DNA from: Methanolacinia paynteri
GTDB taxonomy: Archaea; Halobacteriota; Methanomicrobia; Methanomicrobiales; Methanomicrobiaceae
Assembly (NCBI RefSeq): GCF_000784355.1
Contig: NZ_KN360931.1
Location: 82,942-146,941 of the forward strand
Length of the DNA: 64,000 bases
Direction: 5' to 3'
The notes under the pieces are model-generated. The model was given only the letters and a program-made list of their open reading frames with translations. It was not told the origin of the DNA and searched no databases. Of this stretch, positions 17,641 through 26,533 are shown piece after piece; the stretch's first letter is position 1, and every line of letters starts with the position of its first letter. Both the position numbers and the translations under genes were made by a program.

Positions 17641-17985
17641 TTATTTGTTTTTAACAGCTTCAGTTGCTTTCTTTTTTCTTTCTTTCGTGTTGTAGCCGGT
17701 GACGTACTCCAGGTAGTCCCTGAATCTCCTGTTTGTATCGAGAACTATCTTGTCGGCTTCGTCTTCGGAGAATGAATCATATAGGTCCGATCTTGAATGT
17801 GTGTCGACGCATAAGAGGCTTCCTTTTTCGTTGATCCATGCTTCAAGGCAGCTGAACGAGCCGAATTCTATTTCGTAATGTCCGTCTTTTTTAGTACCGA
17901 CGGCGTCGAAATATTTCTCAAGACCGTCTTTCATCCTGTCTTCGAGGCCGTCTTTGAAACCTCTTTTAATCGAATATTCCTGCAT
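17641..17985 (-). CDS. Conserved methanogen protein of unknown function (DUF5611-like)
   Basis: 114 residues, soluble. The pattern MQEYSIKRGFKDGLEDRMKD then YEIEFGSFSCLEAWI and VDTHSRSDLYDSFSEDEADKIVLDTNRRFRDYLEYVTGY (taken in parts) matches a short family that I associate with methanogens (DUF5611), from memory. There are no catalytic motifs. The C-terminus is basic (KERKKKATEAVKNK). It stands alone between leuS and a PAC2 gene, sharing a 127-bp divergent promoter region with the latter. Confidence 0.65.
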   Translation of the reverse strand: MQEYSIKRGFKDGLEDRMKDGLEKYFDAVGTKKDGHYEIEFGSFSCLEAWINEKGSLLCVDTHSRSDLYDSFSEDEADKIVLDTNRRFRDYLEYVTGYNTKERKKKATEAVKNK

Positions 17986-18112
17986 GCAGTATTATTGTCC
18001 TTCATCGGATTAATTTATTCAGATCGCTATATTTGGTAATTCTGCCCGTTTGAATTGTGCATTATGGGAATGTATATAAACTGTTTCGCCAATGAGATAA
18101 TTAGGGGATTTT

Positions 18113-18838
18113 ATGGAAGATATAAGAATTAAAGCTGAGCCTTCAAAAGGCAAGCACGATATAGCACTTATCGGTTTCCCCGGAAGCGGTCTTGTTGGCA
18201 GCATCTCCATGCAGTACCTTGTTGATAATGCAGGTTTTGAATATGTCGGGAGCATCACCAGCAAGTACTTCCCGCCGATAGTAATGATGATGGACGGGCT
18301 TGTAAACGCCCCGTTGAGAATATATGAAAAGGATTCGATGTTTGCATTTGTTTCGGATATACCGATTCATCCGACAATCAGCTATGAACTGTCGAATACG
18401 ATTATCCAGTGGCTGAAGGACTACGATGTCGGGGAGATCAATGTCATTGCCGGAATTGTGACCAATACCCTGGAAAAGAGGGTGTTCGGTGTCGCAACCG
18501 AGCAGGGTCTGCTCGAAAAAATAAAGGACCACACTGAGATCCTTTCGATGGGAAGTATCTCCGGCGTTCCCGGAAGCATACTCTCGGATTGCAAGGCCCT
18601 TGAGATCCCCTGTATTGGATTCCTCGGGGAAACTGTAAACACCCCGGACCCACGTTCGGCCGTTTCGGTCCTTGAGGTGCTTAACAAGGTATACGAGGAG
18701 TTGAATGTCGATGTCAAACCGCTGATGGAGCAGGCCGAAGAGATAGAGGCGACAATGCAGAAGATGGCGGAACAGGTGCAGAAAACGGAAGAGCAGCAGC
18801 AGGTACCTAAGAAAGAGCACCTGCCAATGTACGGTTGA
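18113..18838 (+). CDS. PAC2-family proteasome-assembly-chaperone-like protein
   Basis: 241 residues. The N-terminal DIALIGFPGSGLVGSISMQYL (first 20 residues quoted loosely around 20-40) is the PAC2 signature. GSITSKYFPPIVMMMDG, IYEKDSMFAFVSDIP and GIVTNTLEKRVFGVATEQ follow in family order. The C-terminal 40 residues are a helical tail rich in Glu and Gln (EEIEATMQKMAEQVQKTEEQ). Eukaryotic PAC2 assists 20S proteasome assembly; the role of archaeal members is inferred only. A paralogue lies at 51248. It overlaps the DUF473 gene region, so the two are probably cotranscribed. Confidence 0.88.
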   Translation: MEDIRIKAEPSKGKHDIALIGFPGSGLVGSISMQYLVDNAGFEYVGSITSKYFPPIVMMMDGLVNAPLRIYEKDSMFAFVSDIPIHPTISYELSNTIIQWLKDYDVGEINVIAGIVTNTLEKRVFGVATEQGLLEKIKDHTEILSMGSISGVPGSILSDCKALEIPCIGFLGETVNTPDPRSAVSVLEVLNKVYEELNVDVKPLMEQAEEIEATMQKMAEQVQKTEEQQQVPKKEHLPMYG

Positions 18839-18849
18839 GGGTGGCAGGA

Positions 18850-19242
18850 ATGAAGATTGCAGCAATTACCGGTATTTCCCCGAATGTAATAGCAGAATTA
18901 AAGAAGGGAAAACCGAGGACTCTTGAACTCCAGAGTGCCCATAACATCATCACTCTCACGGATGTCCTCCCCGGCGATCATGTGTTCATGACGCATATCG
19001 ATCTCGATGATGTGTGCTCGGGCGATCCCGGGATTATAGTTGAAGTCCTCTCTATTACGATAAATATGAAGAGAATGGTCGAATATATCAATCCCTATTA
19101 TTACGAGGAAAAAGAGAGAATGTCGGCCAGGATCCAGGTAAAATATGTTGACAACACTATTGCGAAGGGTATTGACGGAAGGTACTGGGCCAAACCGACT
19201 ATCGTTGACATTCTCCCGTCGGCAGTCTTCCATGCCGGCTAA
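18850..19242 (+). CDS. DUF473 protein
   Basis: About 130 residues from ATG 18850 (MKIAAITGISPNVIAEL). TTG 18835 and GTG 18841 are possible alternatives, but GAGGGTGG lies 5-12 bp before 18850 and favours it. The pattern LQSAHNIITLTDVLPGDHVF, DDVCSGDPGIIVEV and RYWAKPTIVDILPS matches DUF473, a methanogen-restricted family of unknown function. The strand-rich character suggests a small beta-barrel. Coupling to the PAC2 gene upstream is the only contextual hint. Confidence 0.8.
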   Translation: MKIAAITGISPNVIAELKKGKPRTLELQSAHNIITLTDVLPGDHVFMTHIDLDDVCSGDPGIIVEVLSITINMKRMVEYINPYYYEEKERMSARIQVKYVDNTIAKGIDGRYWAKPTIVDILPSAVFHAG

Positions 19243-19307
19243 ATTTTTTTGAAAAAAAAAGATTAATTAACCTGAACAGGCGTATAATATAAGGTAATCT
19301 TTTGTTT

Positions 19308-19382
19308 GGGCCTGTGGCTTAGCCTGGACATAGCGCCGGGCTTCTAACCCGGATGTCGGGGGTTCGAATCCCTCCAGGCCCG
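19308..19382 (+). tRNA. tRNA-Arg (anticodon TCT)
   Basis: The acceptor GGGCCTG (19308-19314) pairs with CAGGCCC (19375-19381), with discriminator G. The anticodon arm is CCGGG-CTTCTAA-CCCGG, giving TCT, which reads AGA. The T-arm contains GGTTCGAATCC. CCA is not encoded. A TATA-like element (TATAATATA) lies about 25 bp upstream. Confidence 0.95.
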
Positions 19383-19385
19383 TTA

Positions 19386-19395
19386 TTTTTTTTTT
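19386..19395 (+). terminator. T10 tract after tRNA-Arg
   Basis: Ten T residues start 4 bp after the discriminator base, a typical archaeal terminator. Confidence 0.6.
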
Positions 19396-19410
19396 ATGAT
19401 TTTTTTGAAA

Positions 19411-19652
19411 GAGCATAAGCCCCTCCGGGGCAGCCCTATGCTCAGTTCGCTTCGTGAACTTTCGCAAAGATGATAGCCCGGTCTGGACGCTACCCATCCG
19501 GGTAGCCTCGACCGGGGAGAGAATTTCAATATTGTCACCGGATAAAAACTGAAGGATTGAAAATCAGGAGCCGGAGGGATGCTTGTCCATCCCGATGGTG
19601 ACCTATCGCCACGAGGGGTAGGGTCATAGGGAGGGGGAATCTTCCCCCTCCC
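19411..19652. repeat. Dispersed structured repeat, family B, copy 1
   Basis: It lies between tRNA-Arg and the convergent end of metG, filling most of a 329-bp gap. The opening palindromic block (CATAAGCCCC, GGGGC, then TATGCTC) is followed by hairpin GCTACCC/GGGTAGC near 19489-19506. Next is a GGGATG/CATCCC hairpin at about 19576-19593, and last a long stem GGGAGGGGGAA/TTCCCCCTCCC at 19629-19652. Large parts match 62261-62512. No coding potential is seen; antisense and six-frame ORFs here are spurious. Confidence 0.8.
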
Positions 19653-19711
19653 TTGAATAATAAAATGCCTTTGAAAAAATAAGAACAAAATATTAAGTAT
19701 TGATAAAAGTC

Positions 19712-21721
19712 TTAGAGGACTTTAGTGCCGGGCAACACATCGCGCTTCGGTGTCAAAAGGGATGCCTCGTCACCTGCCGCAAGGATCATTCCCTGCGACT
19801 CGACACCGAACAATTTTGCGGGCTTCAGGTTCGTAACGACTATGACATCGGTACCGACGAGCTCCTTCGGATCGTAGAACTTTGCAATACCGGATACAAT
19901 CTGTCTCTTTTCGTCGCCGAGGTCTACCTGGATCTTCAGGAGTTTATCCGATCCTTCGATCTTTTCGGCTTCGAGAATCTTTGCTGTCTTCATCTCTACA
20001 TTTGCAAATTCGTCAATAGATATCATCTTCTTCTCTTCCTTTGTTGTCGTTGTTCTGTTTTCTTTCTGTTTTGCCTGTTCGACTCTCATGTTCATGGTCG
20101 ACTCGTATTCAGCAATCTTTTCGTCTTCGATCTTCTCAAAAAGTATCTCAGGTTTGTTCAGCTTCGTACCGCTGAATCCGTCCGTTACTTCGGATAGATT
20201 GTGATCGGAAATCTTGTCCACGTAACCAAGCTGCTCCCAGATGTTCTGTGCCTTTTCAGGAATTACCGAATCGAAGAGGAGGGCAAGTGCCTTTACTATC
20301 TGGAGGCAGTTGCGGATTACTTTTTCCGTCCCTTCCCTGTCCTCTTTGATCATCTTCCACGGTGCATTGGTCTGGATGTATGTATTTCCGAACGATGCAA
20401 GAGCCATCATCTCCTCGATAGCGGATTTGAATTCATACTCCCTTGCGGCAGACTCTGCAAGTGCGGTTCTCTTCTTTATCTCTTCAAGGATCTCCTCATC
20501 GGCACCGATATCCGGAATTCCGCCAAGCTTCTTTGATGCGAAGTGGACCGTTCTGTATATGAAATTTCCGAGAGTGTCCACAAGTTCGTTGTTGACTCTC
20601 GCCTGGAACTCTCTCCATGAAAAATTCAGCTCTTTCGTATGGCTCGTGTAGGACAGCAGGTAATACCTGAGATAGTCAGGCGACAGCCCGAGATCGAGAT
20701 AATCGTCATTGGTCCAGACGACATAGCCCCTGCTCTTCGAAAATGTTCTGTCATCTATCTTCACCATTCCGCTGGCAACTATTGAATAGGGGGTCGAGTA
20801 TCCCGCACCTTTCAGGAGTGCCGGCCAGAATATGCAGTGATGATAGATGATGTCCTGTCCGATGAAATGGGTAATGGGTGCATCTCCCTTCCAGAACTGC
20901 TCCCAGTTCCCGCCGGTCTTTTCCGCCCATTCTTCCGTGAACGCCATATAGCCGATCGGTGCATCTACCCAGACGTATACGACGAGATCGTCTCTTCCCG
21001 GGAATTTGACTCCCCAGTCGAGTGTCCGTGTAATGCACCAGTCATGAAGCCCTTCGTTTATCCAGCCCATCGCGTAATTTCTCGCGTTGAGCGTCCCTTT
21101 CAGTTCCGGGAGGAAACCCTTCAGGAAATCATTGAAATCGCCAAGTTTGAAGAAGAAGTGATCCTGTTCCCTCATCTCGGCTTTTTCCCCGCAGATCTTG
21201 CAGACCGGGTCCAGAACTTCGCCGGGTTCAAGGTGCTTGCCGCAGCCCTGATCGCATTCGTCTCCTCTTGCCTTCTCCCCGCAGTGCGGGCATGTGCCTT
21301 CGACGTACCTGTCCGGCAGGAACATCTCGCAATGTGGGCAATAGCACTGGCTGACGGTCTTTTCGTATATGTATCCGTTATTTATCAGGTCTGTGACAAT
21401 CGATCTGGTTCTCTTGTGGTTGGCGGGGTCGTCCGTCATCCCGAACCTGTCGAAGATCACTTCCATCTTCCTGAAAGTCTCGTAAAAATGAGTATGATAT
21501 CTCTCACATATTTCACGGGGTGAGATCCCTTCCGCCTCGGAGCTGATTACGACGGGAGTTCCGTGGTTGTCAGATCCGCAGATAAAGACCACTTCCTCTC
21601 CGCAGTGCCGGAGGAAACGGACGTAGAAATCGGCAGGAACGTATGTTCTGAGGTGACCTATATGGCACGGGCCGTTGGTATATGGAAGCCCGCAGGTCAC
21701 AAGAACGGGGGATTTATTCAT
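19712..21721 (-). CDS. metG: Methionyl-tRNA synthetase
   Basis: 669 residues. The class I HIGH element is GPCHIGHLRTY at about 17-27, and the KMSKS variant is TFSKSRGY at about 327-334. The connective-peptide zinc knuckles are CPHCEMFLPDRYVEGTCPHC at about 125-145, with a second set CDQGCGK and CKICGEK near 155-180. The C-terminal 110 residues (from ISIDEFANVEMKTAKI) are the dimerising tRNA-binding EMAP-like domain, fused here as in many methanogens. It is divergent from the 21764 gene across 42 bp. Confidence 0.96.
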   Translation of the reverse strand: MNKSPVLVTCGLPYTNGPCHIGHLRTYVPADFYVRFLRHCGEEVVFICGSDNHGTPVVISSEAEGISPREICERYHTHFYETFRKMEVIFDRFGMTDDPANHKRTRSIVTDLINNGYIYEKTVSQCYCPHCEMFLPDRYVEGTCPHCGEKARGDECDQGCGKHLEPGEVLDPVCKICGEKAEMREQDHFFFKLGDFNDFLKGFLPELKGTLNARNYAMGWINEGLHDWCITRTLDWGVKFPGRDDLVVYVWVDAPIGYMAFTEEWAEKTGGNWEQFWKGDAPITHFIGQDIIYHHCIFWPALLKGAGYSTPYSIVASGMVKIDDRTFSKSRGYVVWTNDDYLDLGLSPDYLRYYLLSYTSHTKELNFSWREFQARVNNELVDTLGNFIYRTVHFASKKLGGIPDIGADEEILEEIKKRTALAESAAREYEFKSAIEEMMALASFGNTYIQTNAPWKMIKEDREGTEKVIRNCLQIVKALALLFDSVIPEKAQNIWEQLGYVDKISDHNLSEVTDGFSGTKLNKPEILFEKIEDEKIAEYESTMNMRVEQAKQKENRTTTTKEEKKMISIDEFANVEMKTAKILEAEKIEGSDKLLKIQVDLGDEKRQIVSGIAKFYDPKELVGTDVIVVTNLKPAKLFGVESQGMILAAGDEASLLTPKRDVLPGTKVL

Positions 21722-21763
21722 GCCTAATTTTTTAGCTATTAATTGTATAAATATCTGATATTC

Positions 21764-22552
21764 ATGAAAAGAAGATATGATCTTGTCCTCCGGTCTCTTG
21801 GTTCGGAATACATGAGCGAACCCGATTCCAAAGACCTTGCGAAATGGATTTCAGGACAGAGGGGATCACGGTGCGATCTGATTTCCTATAATATCGAAAA
21901 ATCTCTCCTTGCCCAGAAAAAGGCGGATATCCCGTGTACGGGTGGTGTTTATTATTCGGCGAGGGTCTCTGAATCGATCGGAGGAATTAAATCCGGCTGT
22001 CTTTGCTCAGAACCGTATCCTGTTCTGGATGATATATCACTGGATGCCCAAAGGGTCCGGAAATTACGAAAAGGATGTTATATGGCACTGCCCGCACCTT
22101 CTTCTCTCGGGATACAGGATTATTACTTCAACGATCACGCGGATTTAATTTCGGCGCTGTGCGAGGTGTACAGGAAGATGATGCGTGAGCAGAGAGATCG
22201 CGGCATAAAAGGGCATATAGTTGTTTCAGATCGGTTTTCGGAGGTTGAGCTTGAAGAACTGTCCGATCCAAAGTCATTCTTCTTTTCACCTTCAGGAGGA
22301 TCGAAAGCGATCTCTTCCATTCTTGAATACCAGCAGGATATTGCGGTCTTCCCGGAAAAACTGGATATATTATTTGAAATAATGCCGGAATACGAGATAA
22401 ATTCCGTGACCGTAGTTGATCCCGGGGAGAGTGATTATGAAAGAGTCCTTTCCGAATTCGATCCCGATTCTGTTCTTTCGGGGGGTTATTGCAGGGGATG
22501 CGGAATGGATTACTGGGAGAATCTTAAAGAAAAATCATATGTTGTTGCCTGA
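21764..22552 (+). CDS. Conserved protein of unknown function
   Basis: About 262 residues from ATG 21764; an upstream TTG at 21743 is unlikely because it overlaps the TATA-like TTGTATAAATA. It is soluble, with no signal or membrane segment. Visible landmarks are LAKWISGQRGSRCDLISY near 27, YYSARVSESIGGIKSGCLC near 66, a central helical part, SFFFSPSGGSKAISSILEY near 185, and a C-terminal GGYCRGCGMDYWENL with a CxxC pair. I recognise no family. The last 18 bp overlap the convergent DHH gene. Confidence 0.65.
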   Translation: MKRRYDLVLRSLGSEYMSEPDSKDLAKWISGQRGSRCDLISYNIEKSLLAQKKADIPCTGGVYYSARVSESIGGIKSGCLCSEPYPVLDDISLDAQRVRKLRKGCYMALPAPSSLGIQDYYFNDHADLISALCEVYRKMMREQRDRGIKGHIVVSDRFSEVELEELSDPKSFFFSPSGGSKAISSILEYQQDIAVFPEKLDILFEIMPEYEINSVTVVDPGESDYERVLSEFDPDSVLSGGYCRGCGMDYWENLKEKSYVVA

Positions 22553-23530
22553 GGTGTCTTCATAATATTTTTCCGCCACCTCAAAAAGGCGTTTGAAATG
22601 CCTGTTTTTCCCGAATAAAAAGGTAGATATCCTGTCGGATATTGAATAATCGAACTGACCTCCGGCGGCAGGGGGGTGTCCTCCTCCTCCGAATTCCCGT
22701 GCGATAAGGTGGCTTACAGGCGGCTTAGATCTTATCGAGAACTTTCCGGTGTCTGAAAAAATCACCTCAATATCGGTGTCCATCTTGTCCCTTATTGCAT
22801 GTGCGGTTTCGCTCGGGTACCCGTACATCGGTGCGAATGCGACTTTGTACCGCCCTTCATAGATCCTGGATTTTTTAATGCTCTTTTCGATTGCTTCTGC
22901 TTTTTCTTTTGAAATTTCCTCGTATATTTTTTCGATTTCTTTATTGACGATCTTTCCCGAGATAAAGCAGTCCCTGATCATATCGAGGTTCTTCCACTTG
23001 CTTCCTACTTCTCCGAGAATACGTGATCTGGGGTCCTCGTGCTTCCACAGGTCATAGTCGCAGACTACCCTGGCGATCTCTTTTGCATGTTCATCGCCCG
23101 GCATGAGATCCCTGGCAACTATCCCTGTTGCGCATGTTTCGGTATCAATTTTAAAATAGTCCGTAAGATTTGAGATCTCTTCTTTTTCCGCATCGTTCCA
23201 GCGGTGGTGATCTCTCCATTCTATATTCCACCCGTTTTCTCTTGCGGATTTCAGGTATTCGGATGATTTTTTATGATATCCTATATCCGATATGCTTATG
23301 GTGTCCCCTTTGCCCGGCAACTTTGAAACTATTTTGAGGTTTTCCTCGAACTTGCTTATCGAGGACCAGATTGTAAATAATTCCCCGTATTTTAGCCTGT
23401 GGATTGCATCGCAGCCTGCTGCATCAAGGTCGTTATGTGTGAGATGAATGATCTTTGATTTTCTGTCGTTAATCGCTCTTAAAAACTTATCCTGATTTTC
23501 TTCTTTCTTTCTTTTCTTTGATTTAAGCAT
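22535..23530 (-). CDS. DHH-family phosphoesterase
   Basis: 331 residues. The family order is visible: LTHNDLDAAGCDA near 31 (metal-binding DLDA), SDIGYHKKSSEYL near 81, the RDHHRWND motif near 106 giving the family name, a helical linker, and the DHHA1 C-terminal GGGGHPPAAGGQ near 285. Such proteins hydrolyse phosphodiesters, for example oligoribonucleotides or cyclic dinucleotides; the substrate here is not assignable. No membrane or PAS/CBS domain is attached. The N-terminal 20 residues are highly basic. Confidence 0.85.
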   Translation of the reverse strand: MLKSKKRKKEENQDKFLRAINDRKSKIIHLTHNDLDAAGCDAIHRLKYGELFTIWSSISKFEENLKIVSKLPGKGDTISISDIGYHKKSSEYLKSARENGWNIEWRDHHRWNDAEKEEISNLTDYFKIDTETCATGIVARDLMPGDEHAKEIARVVCDYDLWKHEDPRSRILGEVGSKWKNLDMIRDCFISGKIVNKEIEKIYEEISKEKAEAIEKSIKKSRIYEGRYKVAFAPMYGYPSETAHAIRDKMDTDIEVIFSDTGKFSIRSKPPVSHLIAREFGGGGHPPAAGGQFDYSISDRISTFLFGKNRHFKRLFEVAEKYYEDTSGNNI

Positions 23531-23993
23531 CTTTTAATCCCGTTATTAAAAATTAGGTTTAATATTAATATATAACATTCTTAAAGGCTTTGGAGATCCA
23601 GGATTGAAATGACAATTCAACTGTAATATTTATTTAATCAATTAAATATTGTTAAATTGCTTATTCTAATCGAAATACTTATCTAATTGTTGCCGGATTG
23701 CTATATAGAATAAGTACTCATATGTAGTAATGATTTTATTGGGTGGAATGAGATTTCTACCTGTAGTGTCATGAATTATTTGTTGACTTTCGTAATTTGT
23801 TGAATTTAAAATATGGACTGACATTCAAGAAAATTTGGAAATTTAAATCGAGAGGACGTGATCATTCCCATGATTTACATATTATCCATATAATCCGGTT
23901 TTCAGTAGCGACTATTAAATAAAAATAAAATCCGGGATATTCCGGAATTTACCGACATTCTATGCATTAAGCATCAACGGCAAGGTGTTTGAA
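23531..23993. promoter_or_regulatory. Long AT-rich upstream region of the chemoreceptor gene
   Basis: There is no gene in 463 bp. The clearest element is the palindrome 23631-23648 (TATTTAAT, CA, ATTAAATA), a candidate operator. Further downstream are CCGGGATATTCCGG at about 23932-23945 and AAGGTG at 23982-23987, the Shine-Dalgarno site for ATG 23994. The rest is plain AT-rich sequence. Confidence 0.4.
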
Positions 23994-25805
23994 ATGAAAT
24001 TTGAAGGATTAAAAGAGTTAATGTCTTCCCCGGAACCTGCAGAAGAAAGACTTGAATTACTTGCATATCAGTATAATGAGCGTTTAAAGGAGCAGGCGCT
24101 TGTAAACGGGGTCTCGAATTTTTTATTCGATACGTCTCTTGAGAGAGAATATATTCTGAAAAAAGTTGTCGAATTGATCCCTCCCGGCTGGCAATATCCC
24201 GAGATCACCGTTGCGAGGTTTAAGTACAGGAATTATGATATAAAAAGCCCGAATTTCAGGGAAACCCAGTGGAAGCAGAGAGTAACGTTTACCGATGCAA
24301 ACGGCATTGAGGGCTTTCTGGATGTCCTTTACCTGGAAAAAATGCCCGAAGATTACGAAGGTCCGTTTTTAAAAGAGGAGAGAAACCTGATAAATGTCAT
24401 CGGGAGTCTTCTGCCTGCCTCGATGAACATTTTCAACCGCAACGAGGAGATGAAGGAAGCAATTGACGACATCCTTGACATCTCAAAAGAGGTGGAAAGG
24501 GGGAATATCAAGAAAAGGGTCGAGCCTTCAAACCATTCCGGAGACCTGAGAAATGTTGCCGAAGGTATAAACAGCATTCTGGATGCATATTCAGTTCCCT
24601 TTGAATATCTGGTAGAAACTCTTGAGGAATATTCATCATGCAGATTTGGTAAGCGTATAGATGATTCGGCTAATTTCCAGGGCGAATTCCTTGTTCTGAA
24701 GAACAGCATAAATAACCTTGGTACGATTGTCAGCGATGTCGTATCCGAGATCGGACGTATTGCCGATGAGTTTGAAAATGGAAACTTCCGTGCCAGAGTC
24801 GATGAAAGTCTCGTATTCGAAGGTGACATGGCAGCAATAAAGAGAAGTCTTAACAATGTTGCAGAGACGTTTTCTGGTTTGGTATCCGAGGTGAAGAGTT
24901 CTGTCGAAAAAATAAATGACAACTCTGCGGAAGTCAACAAGGGAGCCGGTGATATGGCCGGAGCAACGGAAAAAGTTGCGCAGTCTGCCTCCAACTCTGC
25001 TGTGCTTACCAGAAAACTGAATGAGAGGATCGACAGTATCAACCAGCAGATAACAGGATTGTCGTCATCCAACCAGGAGATAGCGGCTGCCTCAAACGAG
25101 GTTATGGAAAAAACAGGCTATGTTGTCGAAATTGGGAAAGTCGCCCAGTCCTCGGGGGATGATTCGCGCGAACTGATGCATTCTGTTGAAGAGATTGCGA
25201 AGAGCAGTGTAGACGAGATCAATTCCCTGTCTGAGCAGATAAAAACGGTTGGCCGTGTTGTCAAACTCATCAATGATATTACAGGGCAGATCAATCTTCT
25301 CGCGCTCAATGCAGCTATTGAGGCTGCAAGGGCAGGGGAGCACGGAAGGGGCTTTGCGGTAGTTGCAGGTGAGGTTAAGAATCTGGCCGGCGAGGCAAGA
25401 GCTGCAACGGACAATATCGAAAAGGTCGTAACAGACGTTCAGGCCTCCAGCGAAAAGACCGCCTCTGCAATAAACAAGGCCAATGAAGAGATTATCAACA
25501 GTGTCGAGAGCGTGAACAAAACTATCGATGGCCTCAACACTATCATAAACAATGCAGAGACCATAAATTCGGATATAAAGACAATTGTCCATGCAATTGA
25601 TGAACAGGCTGCGATAGCTAATAATGTCTCCAACAACACGAGGGAGCTTACCGGACTCACGGGAGATGTCTTCCGGGAAATTGAGGAGCTGGCAGCCCTT
25701 GCCGAAGAGACCAGCGCTTCGGTCGAAGAGATCGGAGTTGCGATCAACGAAGTATCGTCGCTTGCGGATGCTGTCGTCGTCGATATGAAAAAATATAAAA
25801 TTTGA
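23994..25805 (+). CDS. Soluble methyl-accepting chemotaxis protein
   Basis: 603 residues from ATG 23994 (AAGGTG at 23982-23987); GTG 23985 is the alternative. There is no membrane segment, so it is a cytoplasmic receptor. Residues 1-140 form a sensory domain ending in [23 protein letters not shown]-like in pattern. Residues 150-300 hold repeated HAMP-like linkers ([37 protein letters not shown]). The coiled-coil signalling domain peaks at [20 protein letters not shown] near 435, the invariant hairpin tip that contacts CheA/CheW. No che genes are in the window. Confidence 0.92.
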   Translation: MKFEGLKELMSSPEPAEERLELLAYQYNERLKEQALVNGVSNFLFDTSLEREYILKKVVELIPPGWQYPEITVARFKYRNYDIKSPNFRETQWKQRVTFTDANGIEGFLDVLYLEKMPEDYEGPFLKEERNLINVIGSLLPASMNIFNRNEEMKEAIDDILDISKEVERGNIKKRVEPSNHSGDLRNVAEGINSILDAYSVPFEYLVETLEEYSSCRFGKRIDDSANFQGEFLVLKNSINNLGTIVSDVVSEIGRIADEFENGNFRARVDESLVFEGDMAAIKRSLNNVAETFSGLVSEVKSSVEKINDNSAEVNKGAGDMAGATEKVAQSASNSAVLTRKLNERIDSINQQITGLSSSNQEIAAASNEVMEKTGYVVEIGKVAQSSGDDSRELMHSVEEIAKSSVDEINSLSEQIKTVGRVVKLINDITGQINLLALNAAIEAARAGEHGRGFAVVAGEVKNLAGEARAATDNIEKVVTDVQASSEKTASAINKANEEIINSVESVNKTIDGLNTIINNAETINSDIKTIVHAIDEQAAIANNVSNNTRELTGLTGDVFREIEELAALAEETSASVEEIGVAINEVSSLADAVVVDMKKYKI

Positions 25806-25814
25806 GTGACCAGT

Positions 25815-25833
25815 TCTCAGAACCGGTTTTTGA
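25815..25833 (+). terminator. Hairpin after the chemoreceptor gene
   Basis: CTCA-GAACC-GGTTT-TTGAG folds 10 bp after the stop. It is a weak candidate, since archaeal termination usually relies on T tracts, and only a T5 run is included. Confidence 0.3.
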
Positions 25834-26036
25834 GATTTGTAATTTAAATCCCTCTTTTTTTGCGTTAAGTTTCAGGGCATCCGTATGAGATGCTCCCGGA
25901 ATATTCTTCAATCTGATTCGGGAAAAAAAAGCGTGATGATTGCCTGGTATAATAATCATATTTAAGATATTTGGGGGTATTTCTTCTCAAATCAAATCAT
26001 TTATTAGTCAGAATAACCAATATTGTATGCTCACCT

Positions 26037-26110
26037 GCCTCAATAGCTCAGCCCGGGAGAGCGCCAGACTGAAGATCTGGTTGTCCCCGGTTCAAATCCG
26101 GGTTGAGGCA
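26037..26110 (+). tRNA. tRNA-Phe (anticodon GAA)
   Basis: Acceptor GCCTCAA pairs with TTGAGGC, with discriminator A. The anticodon arm is CCAGA-CTGAAGA-TCTGG, giving GAA. The T-arm is CCCCGGTTCAAATCCGGG. CCA is not encoded. A T8 tract follows at 26114-26121. Its 3' end is partly duplicated at 28009-28031. Confidence 0.95.
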
Positions 26111-26533
26111 CTCATTTTTTTAACTAGCTGTTCCTGCTGTCTTTAATTTTCTCTGGAGAAGAACACTATTAGTAAATGATGCTCCTGACTTGGCAAGATT
26201 CAACCCTCGATGGAAGAAGATAAAAACTCACCAGTCTTATATCGTAATACTTGAAGGAGATCATTTAGGTCCTTTCTACTGTCTCTTTTACAAGATTCCT
26301 GATAATCCGGGAGTAGCTATCTACAATGGCATCTATAATCTGAAAAAAAGCCTCAGCGGGGATGCTGGTCCATCCCGACAAGCTCTACCTTAAACGATCT
26401 GTATTGAATTTTTGATGTAATATTGATAAATAATGGATTTTCATATATTTCAATAAGCTTATGGTATTTTATAGAAATACACATTCTTATGCTTTTTAAT
26501 GCCAAAATCCGCAAGAATAGGAAGTGATTTTTT
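26111..26533. other. Left part of the tRNA-Phe islet, no confident gene
   Basis: This 423-bp AT-rich stretch lies between tRNA-Phe and the pentapeptide-repeat gene. The only long frame (TTG 26190 to 26393) has no recognisable family and runs into the short repeat at 26355, so I do not call it; it could be a remnant. AGGAAGTGAT at 26519-26528 is a strong Shine-Dalgarno site for the next gene. Confidence 0.5.
26355..26401 (+). repeat. Short flanking repeat, left copy
   Basis: A 47-bp element with hairpin GGGATG/CATCCC followed by CAAGCTCT and TAAA-CGATCTG. A similar copy in the same orientation lies at 27915-27962, so the two enclose the pentapeptide-repeat gene. The hairpin core also matches the centre of family B repeats. 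Confidence 0.7.

Noticed and set aside
19267-19497. 76-residue minus-strand ORF containing GFEPPTSGL
   Set aside because: It is antisense to tRNA-Arg; this peptide is the well-known false translation of a tRNA reverse complement.
26190-26393. 67-residue ORF from TTG in the tRNA-Phe islet
   Set aside because: No family is recognised and its end is made of the short flanking repeat; a degenerate remnant is possible but unsupported.
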